From contig JBAXPW010000018.1 in assembly GCA_037132015.1 (NCBI GenBank), forward strand, positions 1 through 24,237: a stretch of 24,237 nt of DNA, in the 5' to 3' direction. Each line of letters opens with the position of its first letter. The stretch's first letter is position 1. A program made the position numbers and the translations under genes. Under the pieces are notes generated by a model. The model made no database searches and was not told the DNA's origin. It saw only the letters and a list, made by a program, of their open reading frames with translations. Of the stretch, positions 15,400-23,551 are shown piece after piece. The stretch is from JBAXPW01 sp037132015. GTDB lineage: Bacteria; Patescibacteriota; Microgenomatia; UBA1406; GWC2-37-13.

Positions 15400-16134
15400 A
15401 TGTATATCTGTAGTGAGTGTAAAAAAGAAATGGAAGAGATAGTATATGATGGACAAAAATTTCTTCATTGTTATTCATGTGGTGCTGATTTTTTTCCTGA
15501 AAAAACAATCAACCATGTTTCGCTCAAAACAGCACAAGAACTCGCTCTTGCTCATGAAAATGTCTCACATGATGATTCACTTCGTTTATGTCCTCATGAT
15601 CAAACAGCTCTCATTCTCATAGAGAATGCCGAGTCAGTACCCCCTGAAGTACAACTTTTTAGATGTAGTATGTGTAAAGGTGTCTCAATATCTGCACAGA
15701 ATTTTTTGATATATAAACAAAGTCTCACAAAAAAAATTGAGTATTTCAAAGCATGGAACATACCCTTTTTGCCTCAGGCAGTGGCTCTTTTTGGAATAGT
15801 TTTGATGGTAAGTATTTCATTTACTACTGGTTTTCCAAACTTTAATTCAACAAGTATTCCTTCTCAAGCGCAAGATCAAATTACCAATGTATCTATTCGC
15901 CAACAAAATGAACAATTGGTTGTTTATTTTAACACTTCAAATCCAATGAAATCTTCATTGGCATTGTTTGATGCAAATAAAAATCAGATAGCATCGTATA
16001 TATTACGTTCAGAGCCATCAACTTCGCATATTTTGTTGAAAAAAATTGAGAAAAATCAAGAATATGTATATTTTCAGATCATCGTCTCAGATAAAGGAAA
16101 AACAATATCTACTGAAATAAAAAAGATTGAATAA
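15400..16134 (+). CDS. Membrane protein with two zinc ribbons and an outer beta domain, copy 2
   Basis: 244 residues, co-linear with the copy at 14638. It has C4/C7 (ICSECKKEM), C24/C27 (HCYSCGADF), C64-P-H-D and a C-x2-C pair near 89-92 (RCSMCKG), then a membrane span at about 126-145 (AVALFGIVLMVSISFTTG) and an outer beta-rich domain ending EIKKIE. The cytoplasmic halves are much more alike (KKEMEE, YDGQ, FLHCYSCG, KTAQELA) than the outer halves, which have diverged apart from the Fn3-like 'TSHILLKKI'. This pattern suggests different outer ligands on a common inner module. It has its own promoter box, so it may be regulated separately from copy 1. Confidence 0.68.
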   Translation: MYICSECKKEMEEIVYDGQKFLHCYSCGADFFPEKTINHVSLKTAQELALAHENVSHDDSLRLCPHDQTALILIENAESVPPEVQLFRCSMCKGVSISAQNFLIYKQSLTKKIEYFKAWNIPFLPQAVALFGIVLMVSISFTTGFPNFNSTSIPSQAQDQITNVSIRQQNEQLVVYFNTSNPMKSSLALFDANKNQIASYILRSEPSTSHILLKKIEKNQEYVYFQIIVSDKGKTISTEIKKIE

Positions 16135-16171
16135 CAACTCATATAACTATTGCTATAAGTTAATATGATGG

Positions 16172-16177
16172 TATAAT
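16172..16177 (+). promoter_or_regulatory. Extended -10 box (TGG-TATAAT) for the lipoprotein gene
   Basis: A consensus TATAAT with TGG just upstream ends 8 bases before the ATG at 16186. The mRNA would start at or within two bases of the start codon. Confidence 0.6.
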
Positions 16178-16185
16178 ACTATTCA

Positions 16186-17280
16186 ATGGGACTAAAAGAA
16201 GGAGATAGAGGGAAACTTGGTACTAATTTGGCGATTCTCGGCTTATTTATTTTGACTATAGGTTGTGGTACTAGCTCGTCTGGTGGAAGAGGAATGGGCG
16301 GGAGTCTTGCACCAATTGGTAGTGGTGGAAACGGAGCACCTCATGGAGCCCTTACAGAAGTTTTAAGTCAACTAAAAGCACAGTGTGATTTTAGTAGGGG
16401 AACAGCTACACCTGTACGTATCACAACTACTAAAGATGCTGTGGGATTTACAAACGGAACATTTCGCACTCCTGCCGATTGGACTATAAACGGAGCCACT
16501 GTAGGTCAAGTTGTGTTGACCGCTGGTTTTCAAACATCTGGACTCGAATACAAAAATTATACTGGTAACACAATAGATATAGGTGTAAGTATGTTCGAAG
16601 TACGACTGAATAGAGAATATTTGGCTCAACCCTGCCTCCACTTTCGACCAGATGATGTAAAGGTAACTGTTGACCAAAATGGATATAGACCACCTCCTCC
16701 ACCCGTTCTTGCACAAGGTCAAGAAGAAACTTCTCCCCATGGATATATAGTTCGACGCCCTGATGGAAGTATATGGTTTGATTTTCTTAGGGCAAAATTG
16801 TATCGCGCTGGAACAGAATGCACACCACCCGGAGATCTCCCGAATCCTGAATTAGCTCGAGCAATATATGATCTTGTATATAGAGCTAATAATGATGATT
16901 TATTAGCAATCCAGATGGCGCTTGTTGCTAGTATGGAATGTGGCGATGGATACTGTAATAAAGTAAATGCATCAAATGATCTGGGCCCACTTCAAATTAA
17001 TCTTTACTGGCAGGCAGAACTAATCAAAGAAATGGGATATAATCCTAGTGATATGGCTCAAGTAGTACCATCAGTAAAGGTGGCTCTCCGTATTTTTGAA
17101 GAAAATGGGAATTGGAATAGATGGCTGGGATGGCAAAACAGAGGATGTCATATAGGTGGTTCCGGAAGTATATATCCGAAGATACATGCACAAAATCAAC
17201 CTCAGAAATCTAAGAATAGAATCACCCGAGTCTACGATAAACGTTACGACATACATAGAAACAGAAGAATAGCATCCTAA
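16186..17280 (+). CDS. Lipoprotein with lysozyme/lytic-transglycosylase-like C-terminus
   Basis: 364 residues. A signal peptide of type II is clear: hydrophobic 'LAILGLFILTIGC' with the lipobox ending at C27, followed by a Gly/Ser-rich linker (28-55). The middle (about 60-165) is beta-rich, with C67 and C150. A poly-Pro linker (RPPPPPV, about 168-174) follows. The last third (about 220-325) resembles SLT/GH23-like muramidases: 'LLAIQMALVASMECGDGYC' with E251 as candidate catalytic acid, 'NASNDLGPLQIN' (261-272, matching the S-x-GL-x-QIN motif), then 'ALRIFEENGNWNRWLGW'. It would be anchored on the cell surface and cut peptidoglycan, of self or of a neighbouring cell. The very end is basic (HRNRRIAS). 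The family assignment rests on motifs only. Confidence 0.62.
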   Translation: MGLKEGDRGKLGTNLAILGLFILTIGCGTSSSGGRGMGGSLAPIGSGGNGAPHGALTEVLSQLKAQCDFSRGTATPVRITTTKDAVGFTNGTFRTPADWTINGATVGQVVLTAGFQTSGLEYKNYTGNTIDIGVSMFEVRLNREYLAQPCLHFRPDDVKVTVDQNGYRPPPPPVLAQGQEETSPHGYIVRRPDGSIWFDFLRAKLYRAGTECTPPGDLPNPELARAIYDLVYRANNDDLLAIQMALVASMECGDGYCNKVNASNDLGPLQINLYWQAELIKEMGYNPSDMAQVVPSVKVALRIFEENGNWNRWLGWQNRGCHIGGSGSIYPKIHAQNQPQKSKNRITRVYDKRYDIHRNRRIAS

Positions 17281-17323
17281 ATCTTCAATTACACTTATAA
17301 TTTAATGAATATGATTTTAGGAT
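17274..17323. terminator. Possible bidirectional hairpin between convergent genes
   Basis: ATCCTAAATC (17274-17283) pairs with GATTTTAGGAT (17313-17323) with one bulge and a 29-base AT-rich loop. It spans the 3' ends of the lipoprotein and phospholipase genes. It lacks a GC-rich stem and a clean T-run, so it is a weak candidate. Confidence 0.25.
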
Positions 17324-18165
17324 TTGTGTGATGATAGATGAGTAAGAGTATTGAGAATTTCAAACACTGTGCGTGGTTTTATTTTTCGCTTTAATTCTTC
17401 CATATGTTCTTCCATACATGTTTCACCATCATTCACAGCATCTACGAGATCCGATGAGTCCATGAACGATTTCCATCCGATCTTTCCAACATGCGGATGA
17501 ATTTTGATATCAGCTTCATCTTCCTGTTCACGAGCCAAATTTCTTAATAACAACATCACCGATTTGTAAGACAAAGAGCTCACATGAATTTTTTTCTTAT
17601 CTATATCATCTACCATATCTTCAAGGAGATTTACCGATACCACAATATCACTGCCCATTTTTCGTGTAATACGAACAGGGAGAGGAGAAGAAAGAGCGCC
17701 ATCAACAAATAAATTATGTTCGTTTTCAACAGGTCTGAATAATCCGGGAATAGAGATGCTTGCTCGAACTGCTTCTCGCAACAATCCTTTGGATATCACT
17801 ATCTCTTTGCCTGTGCGGATATCAACAGTTACGATATTCAAAGGAATAAGTAGATCCTCAAATGTGGCATCACCTAAAAAATCGGAGATAAATGAATATA
17901 CTTTATTTCCTTTTATCAAACCCTGATAGAGATCGGGATCAAAAAACATTGATGCATATTCCCGCCAATGTTGTTTTATTGTGTAGTCTTCTATTTTTTG
18001 TATGTCTTTTGTGAGTGCATAAAACGCTCCAGCGATTGATCCGGCACTACAGCCTGCAATATAATCAATAGGTATCTGTGCTTTATCAAGCGCTCGTAAG
18101 ACTCCAATGTGTGCATATCCTTTGGGACCACCCGCACTTAATGCCAATCCAACTTTCTTATTCAT
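17317..18165 (-). CDS. Patatin-like phospholipase (RssA/YlbK type)
   Basis: 282 residues. It starts MNKKVGLALSAGGPKGYAHI, where 'GGPKG' at 12-16 is the oxyanion-hole loop (usually GGGxRG; here Ala-Gly-Gly-Pro-Lys-Gly). The nucleophile elbow is 'GCSAGS' with S40, and the catalytic Asp is D155 in 'VDGALSSPLP'. Size and order of motifs fit the bacterial RssA/YlbK/YchK group of serine hydrolases, which act on acyl lipids. No signal peptide, so it is cytoplasmic. A TATACT box about 12 bases upstream of the ATG is possible. The gene is convergent with the lipoprotein gene at 16186. Confidence 0.88.
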   Translation of the reverse strand: MNKKVGLALSAGGPKGYAHIGVLRALDKAQIPIDYIAGCSAGSIAGAFYALTKDIQKIEDYTIKQHWREYASMFFDPDLYQGLIKGNKVYSFISDFLGDATFEDLLIPLNIVTVDIRTGKEIVISKGLLREAVRASISIPGLFRPVENEHNLFVDGALSSPLPVRITRKMGSDIVVSVNLLEDMVDDIDKKKIHVSSLSYKSVMLLLRNLAREQEDEADIKIHPHVGKIGWKSFMDSSDLVDAVNDGETCMEEHMEELKRKIKPRTVFEILNTLTHLSSHKS

Positions 18166-18446
18166 AGAGTATTCTTAAGTATATACAGGTATGACCTCAT
18201 CTACAATTTCAATTTGGGGAAAAGATATCGAACTGAATGAGCCAATTGTACTTGACCGCTAATCGATAATTTTTCAACAATTTGTTTTATAGCAGTTTTT
18301 AGCTGAACACTGGTCATACCTAATTCTAAATTAACTACACAATATTGAGACACTCCTTTTATCGTTATTAGTTCTGAATCACAAAGAATGATATATTCTT
18401 GTTCTGTAAGAATTCTAAGATCAATAATTCTATCTACTAATCCATC

Positions 18447-18998
18447 TTATTTGGTAAGAGGTGCATCAGCAGAATAAATTGTTCCCGATCTCTCAACAAT
18501 AGGTTCTTCCGTTTGCCCTATTAACAGTTTTCCCAATCTTACGCTTAAATTTCTCCTAGCATATTTTCTCATACTGACAATTCCTGTCTCAAAACTATGT
18601 CTTATATTTGGTAAAAGAAAATTCTGATTCTCTTTTTTGAATTTTTTTGTCAGTCTATTCACCAATTCATTTACATTTTCATCCAATAGTGCTAATAGTT
18701 GACCATCACTAACTTGAGTTGATTCATTACTAGCTCTCCACTCTTGAAGAACTGGCCAAAGTTCACGAGTTGCGCCATATCTTAAAGCCAAACTACCAAC
18801 ATAATCATCTTGTAGTTCGGTTGAGTCTAATCCTTTATGCGCTTCAATAACAACTCGTCCTGAGAGATATGAACGTTCCCTGTTTGCAGGAGTTTGTGAT
18901 GGGGTAGTGCCTTCTGGAGTTAGAGCCTGAGAAAAAATAGTATCAAGTTGTGTCATTCGGAAGGTATCAATGAATCTGGTATCTTCTCCCCCCCCCAC
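18447..18998 (-). CDS. Largest intact frame of the broken gene (hypothetical)
   Basis: 183 codons from a GTG formed by the G tract. A gene caller could take this as a separate CDS, but the GTG has no ribosome site or promoter box and the upstream frame carries a good one. The sequence (e.g. SGRVVIEAHKGLDSTELQDD, WPVLQEWRASNESTQ, NELVNRLTKKFKKE) is helical and charged with no known motif. It is best read as the middle part of the broken gene at 18201-19149. Confidence 0.45.
   Translation of the reverse strand: MGGGEDTRFIDTFRMTQLDTIFSQALTPEGTTPSQTPANRERSYLSGRVVIEAHKGLDSTELQDDYVGSLALRYGATRELWPVLQEWRASNESTQVSDGQLLALLDENVNELVNRLTKKFKKENQNFLLPNIRHSFETGIVSMRKYARRNLSVRLGKLLIGQTEEPIVERSGTIYSADAPLTK
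18988..18996 (-). repeat. Homopolymer of nine G (minus strand)
   Basis: A run of nine C on the given strand inside an otherwise AT-rich coding region. It is the exact place where the reading frame shifts. Confidence 0.9.
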
Positions 18999-19154
18999 TT
19001 CTCATTTGCATTATTGTCTCATCAATAGCACCAAATTCAACAGCTTGGATCGCTCTTATGGGGCTACCTAAAATACCACTAAGTCGAGCAACGAGTGGAT
19101 TTAATAAGGCCTCTTGCATTGGGTATAATAGAGCATTTCTTTCTGCCATCCCAG

Positions 19155-19160
19155 ATTATA
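19155..19160 (-). promoter_or_regulatory. -10 box (TATAAT) for the broken gene
   Basis: Minus-strand TATAAT ends 5 bases (CTGGG) before the ATG at 19149. It shows that the N-terminal fragment holds the true start. Confidence 0.55.
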
Positions 19161-19212
19161 CTATAAGCTTTTGAATTTATCCAGTCATAACGGAATAATA
19201 GAGGGAAGGGAT

Positions 19213-19572
19213 TCACTTCAATTTCGTATATTTTTTTATACTTCCTTTTGCTTTTTCAACAGGATATTTTTTTCCTGCTTCTAATAATTTTTTTGTTACC
19301 ACTGCTTCCACATCCACGTCATTGAGCCTGCAAAATTCAAACAAATAAATAAATATGTCGGCAACCTCACTCTCCACTTCAGCACGTCCTTCAACATTCT
19401 TCATATGATCTTCACTTTGTTTCTTCGTTTTCCATAGAAATTGTTCAAGTAGCTCGCCTGCTTCTATCACAACCGCTTCAGCCAAATCCTTTGGATTATG
19501 AAACTGTCTCCAATCACGATCATCACAAAACACATCAATTTGTTTAATTATTCCTGCAAAATTTCTATTCAT
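19213..19572 (-). CDS. MazG-like nucleotide pyrophosphohydrolase
   Basis: 119 residues. It has 'RDWRQFHNPKDLA' (19-31), E37-A-G-E40 with E43 (EAGELLE) and E69-V-A-D72 (SEVADIFIYL), the ExxE...ExxD magnesium-binding set of the all-alpha NTP pyrophosphatase superfamily. The end has 'KKYPVEKAKGSIKKYTKL', typical of the short RS21-C6/MazG-like group. Members hydrolyse (d)NTPs to NMP and pyrophosphate, cleaning the nucleotide pool, and phage- or defence-linked versions exist. A TATAAT box ends 7 bases upstream of the ATG. It is divergent from the exported gene at 19656, with 83 bases between. Confidence 0.87.
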   Translation of the reverse strand: MNRNFAGIIKQIDVFCDDRDWRQFHNPKDLAEAVVIEAGELLEQFLWKTKKQSEDHMKNVEGRAEVESEVADIFIYLFEFCRLNDVDVEAVVTKKLLEAGKKYPVEKAKGSIKKYTKLK

Positions 19573-19579
19573 AAAAAGT

Positions 19580-19585
19580 ATTATA
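19580..19585 (-). promoter_or_regulatory. -10 box (TATAAT) for the MazG-like gene
   Basis: Minus-strand TATAAT ends 7 bases (ACTTTTT) before the ATG at 19572, without a Shine-Dalgarno sequence. Confidence 0.55.
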
Positions 19586-19643
19586 CTTCAATTCAAAAAT
19601 ATATCTATAGTATTCCTGATTTGAAAAGATACATAGATGCTTC

Positions 19644-19649
19644 TAGAAT
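19644..19649 (+). promoter_or_regulatory. -10 box (TAGAAT) for the exported-protein cluster
   Basis: TAGAAT ends 6 bases before the ATG at 19656. The 83-base divergent gap therefore carries two back-to-back leaderless-type promoters. Confidence 0.5.
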
Positions 19650-19655
19650 AAGTAT

Positions 19656-20468
19656 ATGTTTAGAAACATCTCTCATTTATTTCTCCTTTTTTTGACTCTC
19701 TTTTTTCTCACTTTTAGCAGTGTATTTGCGTCTACCCCAACTATCTATGATCAAGTGCCTCAGGACACGTCTGTTATCGATTCTGCAGTTTCGACTAATG
19801 TAACCGTGAGTAATACGGCGCCAGTTATCACATACGATCAATCAGGAGATACAGGAAGAATACCACGAACTCCTTCCGAAAATATAGAAATACTTATAAA
19901 GTCAGCAGTTACTGTATATTACCCACAATTTGTTGATTCAAGATTCATGGAAGCAGATTGGATACCTCTATATAATATATGGTTTCTTAATAAAGAACCT
20001 AAAGAACTAGGAACTTGGACAATAGTTGACAATGTTCCTACCGTTGCAATAACAGATAAAAAATTTATTCACGATCTTCAATCTCGTCCTCAATACCTTC
20101 AGGCAATAAATAAATTTAAAATTGAACATTCTGATTTTTCAAAAATTATGAAAAATGACACTACAGAACACTCGTTCATATACACACTCGATGGTGCGAT
20201 AACAGGAAGATATAACATCGTAGAAGGGTTTTTGGGATCATATCTGATGAAAATTACAGCTCTCGAAAAAGATACCTCAAAATATGTAGTTCCTGTTAAA
20301 TTTGAGGTATTTAACTGTTCGCATTGGCAATCTGGATCAAGATTACCTCCCAATTTTATTCAAATAATTGGCACTCCATATCTTGTTCCAAACGTACCAC
20401 GTGGTAGCATATTTCCCGGAGGTACATTTTGTCAACAATTTATCGGTTCCGATATCATCACATATTAA
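19656..20468 (+). CDS. Exported hypothetical protein
   Basis: 270 residues with a cleavable signal peptide: basic start, hydrophobic 'LFLLFLTLFFLTF' and a likely cleavage after SSVFA (about residue 25). The mature part starts with a Ser/Thr/Pro-rich stretch, followed by a mixed alpha/beta domain (ILIKSAVTVYYPQFVDSRF, LGTWTIVDNVPTVAI, SFIYTLDGAITGRYNIVEGF). It has two Cys near the C-terminus (FNCSHW, TFCQQF). No family is recognised. It is the first gene of a closely spaced run of five exported or anchored proteins; the next starts 6 bases after its stop. Confidence 0.65.
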   Translation: MFRNISHLFLLFLTLFFLTFSSVFASTPTIYDQVPQDTSVIDSAVSTNVTVSNTAPVITYDQSGDTGRIPRTPSENIEILIKSAVTVYYPQFVDSRFMEADWIPLYNIWFLNKEPKELGTWTIVDNVPTVAITDKKFIHDLQSRPQYLQAINKFKIEHSDFSKIMKNDTTEHSFIYTLDGAITGRYNIVEGFLGSYLMKITALEKDTSKYVVPVKFEVFNCSHWQSGSRLPPNFIQIIGTPYLVPNVPRGSIFPGGTFCQQFIGSDIITY

Positions 20469-20474
20469 GATATT

Positions 20475-20984
20475 ATGAAAATTAAAATTATTTTTATCTC
20501 TATTATAGTTATTGTTCTATTAGGATTAATTATGTATCCTATCTATCTTAAAAAGGTCGGATATGAATTTGAAAATCCCAATCGATTTTCTCAACCTCAA
20601 GCTATCAGTCCCGAACAACTTTTTCAAAAATCACTCAATATCTCTTCTCTTCAAGGAGTATCAGAATTTACTGGCGAAAATAATAAACCCAACGCTCCGC
20701 TTGAAACAAAGGGTATGTTTCAGTACAAAGCTACAGCTGACTTTATAAACAACCTCAAGACCAATTTAAAATTCTCTGAAAAAAGTATAATAAACCAACA
20801 ATTTAGAGAAGTGATGTGTGATGGAATAGACTTTCCTGCAAACTTTTCATACTGGACTAAAAATACAATTACTATTAAAGAAAAAAAATGTCTGCGAGGA
20901 ATATCAGCTCCATATGTTCATTACATTATTTATGATCCAACTACAAATACTGTTGATCATTTTGTAGAAGGAATGAGAGATTAA
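20475..20984 (+). CDS. Membrane-anchored hypothetical protein
   Basis: 169 residues. An N-terminal signal anchor (MKIKIIFISIIVIVLLGLIM, residues 1-20) precedes a soluble outer domain of about 140 residues with C114 and C136 approximately, which could form a disulfide (EVMCDGIDF, KKCLRG). The order of the signal anchor and the small domain recalls pilin-like or accessory surface proteins, but there is no pilin cleavage motif. Gaps of 6 and 7 bases to its neighbours indicate an operon. No family is recognised. Confidence 0.6.
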   Translation: MKIKIIFISIIVIVLLGLIMYPIYLKKVGYEFENPNRFSQPQAISPEQLFQKSLNISSLQGVSEFTGENNKPNAPLETKGMFQYKATADFINNLKTNLKFSEKSIINQQFREVMCDGIDFPANFSYWTKNTITIKEKKCLRGISAPYVHYIIYDPTTNTVDHFVEGMRD

Positions 20985-20991
20985 TATATAT

Positions 20992-22350
20992 ATGCAAAAA
21001 AGGAAATCAAAACGAAAAATAATAAAAGGTTCTAATAAATCAGCAATATTAGTATTCACAATCGTAGGACTTTTTACTATATTGTTATCAATGTATCTTG
21101 TTACTACCAGTCAAAATAATAAAGTCATTAAGGCAAATGCAATTGATACCATTAATCAGAGAACCGATGGAAATCTCCCTTCAAGTTCATATCAAGGAAG
21201 ATGTATATCAAATCCACCTTTGAGTTCACCCGAAGGCTACGAATGGCACGCAAACTGTTCTGCACCAACTTCTTGTTATATAGACGAGGTTTCAAAACTT
21301 TCAGGAAACACGGTAGAAGAAAAACAACAAACATATAGTTCAAAATGTCCTCTTAGCCCTAATAATGAAGAGTTAACCCTAAAAGGATATACATCAAACT
21401 GGTGCTACGGATTTGAAGGAGATACCAAATCAAATAAAGATTTTCGTTGTGTTGTGTTAAAAAAGATTGCAAAACAAACTATTCGTGTCAATTCTGGAAT
21501 TGGTCAGGGAAATGCATTTGATTTGGAGAATAGCAATGAACCAACTTCTTCGTGTAAAATTGAGGTTTCATTAAAGGATAAATTCAAACACAATATATCT
21601 AGCGCGACTGTAAATATCTTATCAAATGAACCTAAAATATCGACGGATTCATTATCAGAAAATACTGAAATGGAAACATACACTTCTCATAATAAATATA
21701 AATCAGGAACGTATACTATTAACATAATCTATCCAAGTGGCGACGATTTATCATCTACACAGTCTTACAAACAATCATACAAAATTGAAGCGCCAAACAA
21801 CTGTAAGCTTGATATAGAACTTGAAATTTGTAATAGCGACAATCCCTGTGTTGTCAGATCAGCTGTTACTCCTCCTCCGGTGGTCTGCCCACTAAGCTCT
21901 CGGACAACAAAAGAGGAATGTAGTAAAGTCTGTAAAATTGCATGTATTCAGAATCCGGCAGAGCCACGATGTTGGTCATGTATCACCACACCCACGCCTG
22001 CCACAACTTCTAACTCTAATCCAGTATCAACTTCAAATCCTCCGAGACTTGTCATAGATAATAAATGTTCAATCTACTTTCAATACATATCAAAAATTAC
22101 CTTTAATAAATCAAATGAAACAATCACGTACCCAATAGAAAAATATTTGAATAACTTTAGATTTGGAAATCAATTTGTATTTTCATTAGCTCAAGGATGT
22201 GCATCAGAAGCAATAGTATGGACACAAATACCAAAGGAATCAGATAAATTGATTCCAAGAAAAATCAAAAATATAAATTGCACACCCGGTACGTATAATA
22301 CATACACAATTCCTGATGATAAAACATATTGCAACCAAAGTCGATGGTAG
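20992..22350 (+). CDS. Cys-rich membrane-anchored surface protein
   Basis: 452 residues. A basic start (MQKRKSKRKIIKGSNK) leads into one membrane span at about 17-40 (SAILVFTIVGLFTILLSMYL). The outer part has a Cys-rich domain (CISNPPLSSPEGYEWHANC and on), an Ig/Fn3-like beta domain in the middle (about 185-275), a second compact Cys cluster (VVCPLSSRTTKEECSKVCKI through CWSC, about 300-330), a Thr/Pro/Ser linker (TTPTPATTSNSNPVSTS) and a final domain of about 100 residues. Such disulfide-rich modules with Pro/Thr linkers are typical of surface adhesins. Specific role is unknown. It ends 20 bases before the GH18 start, and that gap carries a new promoter box. Confidence 0.6.
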   Translation: MQKRKSKRKIIKGSNKSAILVFTIVGLFTILLSMYLVTTSQNNKVIKANAIDTINQRTDGNLPSSSYQGRCISNPPLSSPEGYEWHANCSAPTSCYIDEVSKLSGNTVEEKQQTYSSKCPLSPNNEELTLKGYTSNWCYGFEGDTKSNKDFRCVVLKKIAKQTIRVNSGIGQGNAFDLENSNEPTSSCKIEVSLKDKFKHNISSATVNILSNEPKISTDSLSENTEMETYTSHNKYKSGTYTINIIYPSGDDLSSTQSYKQSYKIEAPNNCKLDIELEICNSDNPCVVRSAVTPPPVVCPLSSRTTKEECSKVCKIACIQNPAEPRCWSCITTPTPATTSNSNPVSTSNPPRLVIDNKCSIYFQYISKITFNKSNETITYPIEKYLNNFRFGNQFVFSLAQGCASEAIVWTQIPKESDKLIPRKIKNINCTPGTYNTYTIPDDKTYCNQSRW

Positions 22351-22357
22351 TTCGGTG

Positions 22358-22363
22358 TATACT
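22358..22363 (+). promoter_or_regulatory. -10 box (TATACT) setting a GTG start for the GH18 gene
   Basis: It ends 7 bases before the GTG at 22371, the same spacing as at other leaderless starts in the window. It argues against starts at TTG 22329 or ATG 22344, which lie upstream of this box. Confidence 0.5.
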
Positions 22364-22370
22364 TATATAT

Positions 22371-23531
22371 GTGCTAAAGTATCTATTTATTGCACTATTT
22401 TTTTTCATAATTGGAAGCGCACTTAGTTTTGCCACTCCGATCAAAAACACGGCAGTATATTCCGGCAATACACTTGGCGCAGAGATACAATCTCATTCAC
22501 TTCAAATTATAGGCTTTCAACCTTACTGGCTCTTTTCAACCGCCAATACCACATATCACTCTTATATTCATACTTTTTCATATTTTGGTCTTGTTATTAA
22601 TACTGATGGTTCAATAAAAAAACTTACAAATCACACAGAAGAGGAACCCGGATGGACTACACTCAATCTTGATAAAACACAATCACTTCTCAAACAATTA
22701 TCGGATCATAAAGTGCAAAAATCACTCGTTATCCATCTTGCAAGCGAAGACGATATCATTGAATTAATGAAAGATCCCAAAGTCAATGCACAAACACTGC
22801 TTAAAGAAATAATTCCTATCATGGAAAATAATTCGTTCACCAATCTCAATATTGATATCGAAAGTTTTATAGCACAACCACAAGAACGTCGCAAAGCATT
22901 TACAACATTTGTACAAAAAATCTCAGAAGCAGTTCACAAAAAAAACATAACTCTTACTCTTTCCGTTGCTCCAAAAGCACTCACTTATCCATTTCTCACT
23001 GATATCCCTTCACTTTCCAAATATACAGATACATTTGTATTTATGACGTACGATTATCACTACACAGGATCTTCATATGCAGGTCCTGTCGCTCCAATCG
23101 GTGGAGCAGGGGAGAATAGAGAAATGGATGTTGAAACATCAATTCAAGAGGCTCTTAAAATACTACCATCACAAAAAGTATATATGGGAGTTCCATTTTA
23201 TGGGTATGAATGGGATACATTGAGTAACATTCCCGGATCACCTACAGTATTTGGAACAGGAAAAACTGCAAGCAATCGAAGAATCACCAATATGCTCAAA
23301 GATTGTGCGACCTGCATAACAGGCATCGAAAAAGAAGGACAACAACCATATGTTATCACACCTTCAGAAGACGGGAAATATTTTATCCAATATTTTTATG
23401 AAGACGCTGTTTCTCTTCAAAAAAAGATTGATTTAGCAAAAAAATATAAGCTCGGAGGTATTGCAATTTGGGCGCTTGGATATGAAGATGCATCCATGAG
23501 AGATATATTAGAAAAACAGATCAAAAACTAA
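22371..23531 (+). CDS. Glycoside hydrolase family 18 (YaaH/chitinase-like) exported enzyme
   Basis: 386 residues from GTG 22371; the start is chosen because a TATACT box lies 7 bases upstream and it gives a clean signal peptide (MLKYLFIALFFFIIGSALSF, cleavage near A21). A TTG at 22329 would add 14 residues. The GH18 barrel shows 'IIGFQPYW' (46-53), strand 4 'NLNIDIESF' (158-166) with catalytic-site D162 and E164, 'FVFMTYDYHY' (222-231), 'MGVPFYGYEW' (272-281) and 'GGIAIWALGYED' (362-373). The usual DxxDxDxE motif keeps its last D and E but has N at the first positions. GH18 enzymes cut beta-1,4-linked GlcNAc chains such as chitin or cell-wall glycans. No carbohydrate-binding or LysM domain is attached. 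It may remodel the host or own cell wall. Confidence 0.86.
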   Translation: MLKYLFIALFFFIIGSALSFATPIKNTAVYSGNTLGAEIQSHSLQIIGFQPYWLFSTANTTYHSYIHTFSYFGLVINTDGSIKKLTNHTEEEPGWTTLNLDKTQSLLKQLSDHKVQKSLVIHLASEDDIIELMKDPKVNAQTLLKEIIPIMENNSFTNLNIDIESFIAQPQERRKAFTTFVQKISEAVHKKNITLTLSVAPKALTYPFLTDIPSLSKYTDTFVFMTYDYHYTGSSYAGPVAPIGGAGENREMDVETSIQEALKILPSQKVYMGVPFYGYEWDTLSNIPGSPTVFGTGKTASNRRITNMLKDCATCITGIEKEGQQPYVITPSEDGKYFIQYFYEDAVSLQKKIDLAKKYKLGGIAIWALGYEDASMRDILEKQIKN

Positions 23532-23551
23532 TTTTTAATTCATAAAAAAAT

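Larger units (their letters stand above)
18201..19149 (-). pseudogene. Decayed gene: 9-G frameshift and one in-frame stop
   Basis: The start is well supported: ATG at 19147-19149 (MAERNALLYPMQEALLNPLV) with TATAAT 5 bases upstream. After about 50 codons the frame reaches a run of nine G (18988-18996 on this strand) and is then lost at 18967. Reading with eight G instead joins it to the frame ending at 18447, giving 233 residues. After that stop (TAA, 18447-18449) the same frame stays open for 81 more codons to a TAG at 18201 (DGLVDRIIDLRILTEQEYII... ending FPKLKL). So a protein of about 315 residues may have been broken twice. The product is not recognised; it is soluble and helical. Alternatives are slippage-based switching at the G tract or an assembly error. 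Confidence 0.55.

Noticed and set aside
16372..16740. 122-codon minus-strand frame within the lipoprotein gene
   Set aside because: It is Cys- and Ser-rich, without start signal, and antisense to a gene with a signal peptide and a good promoter.
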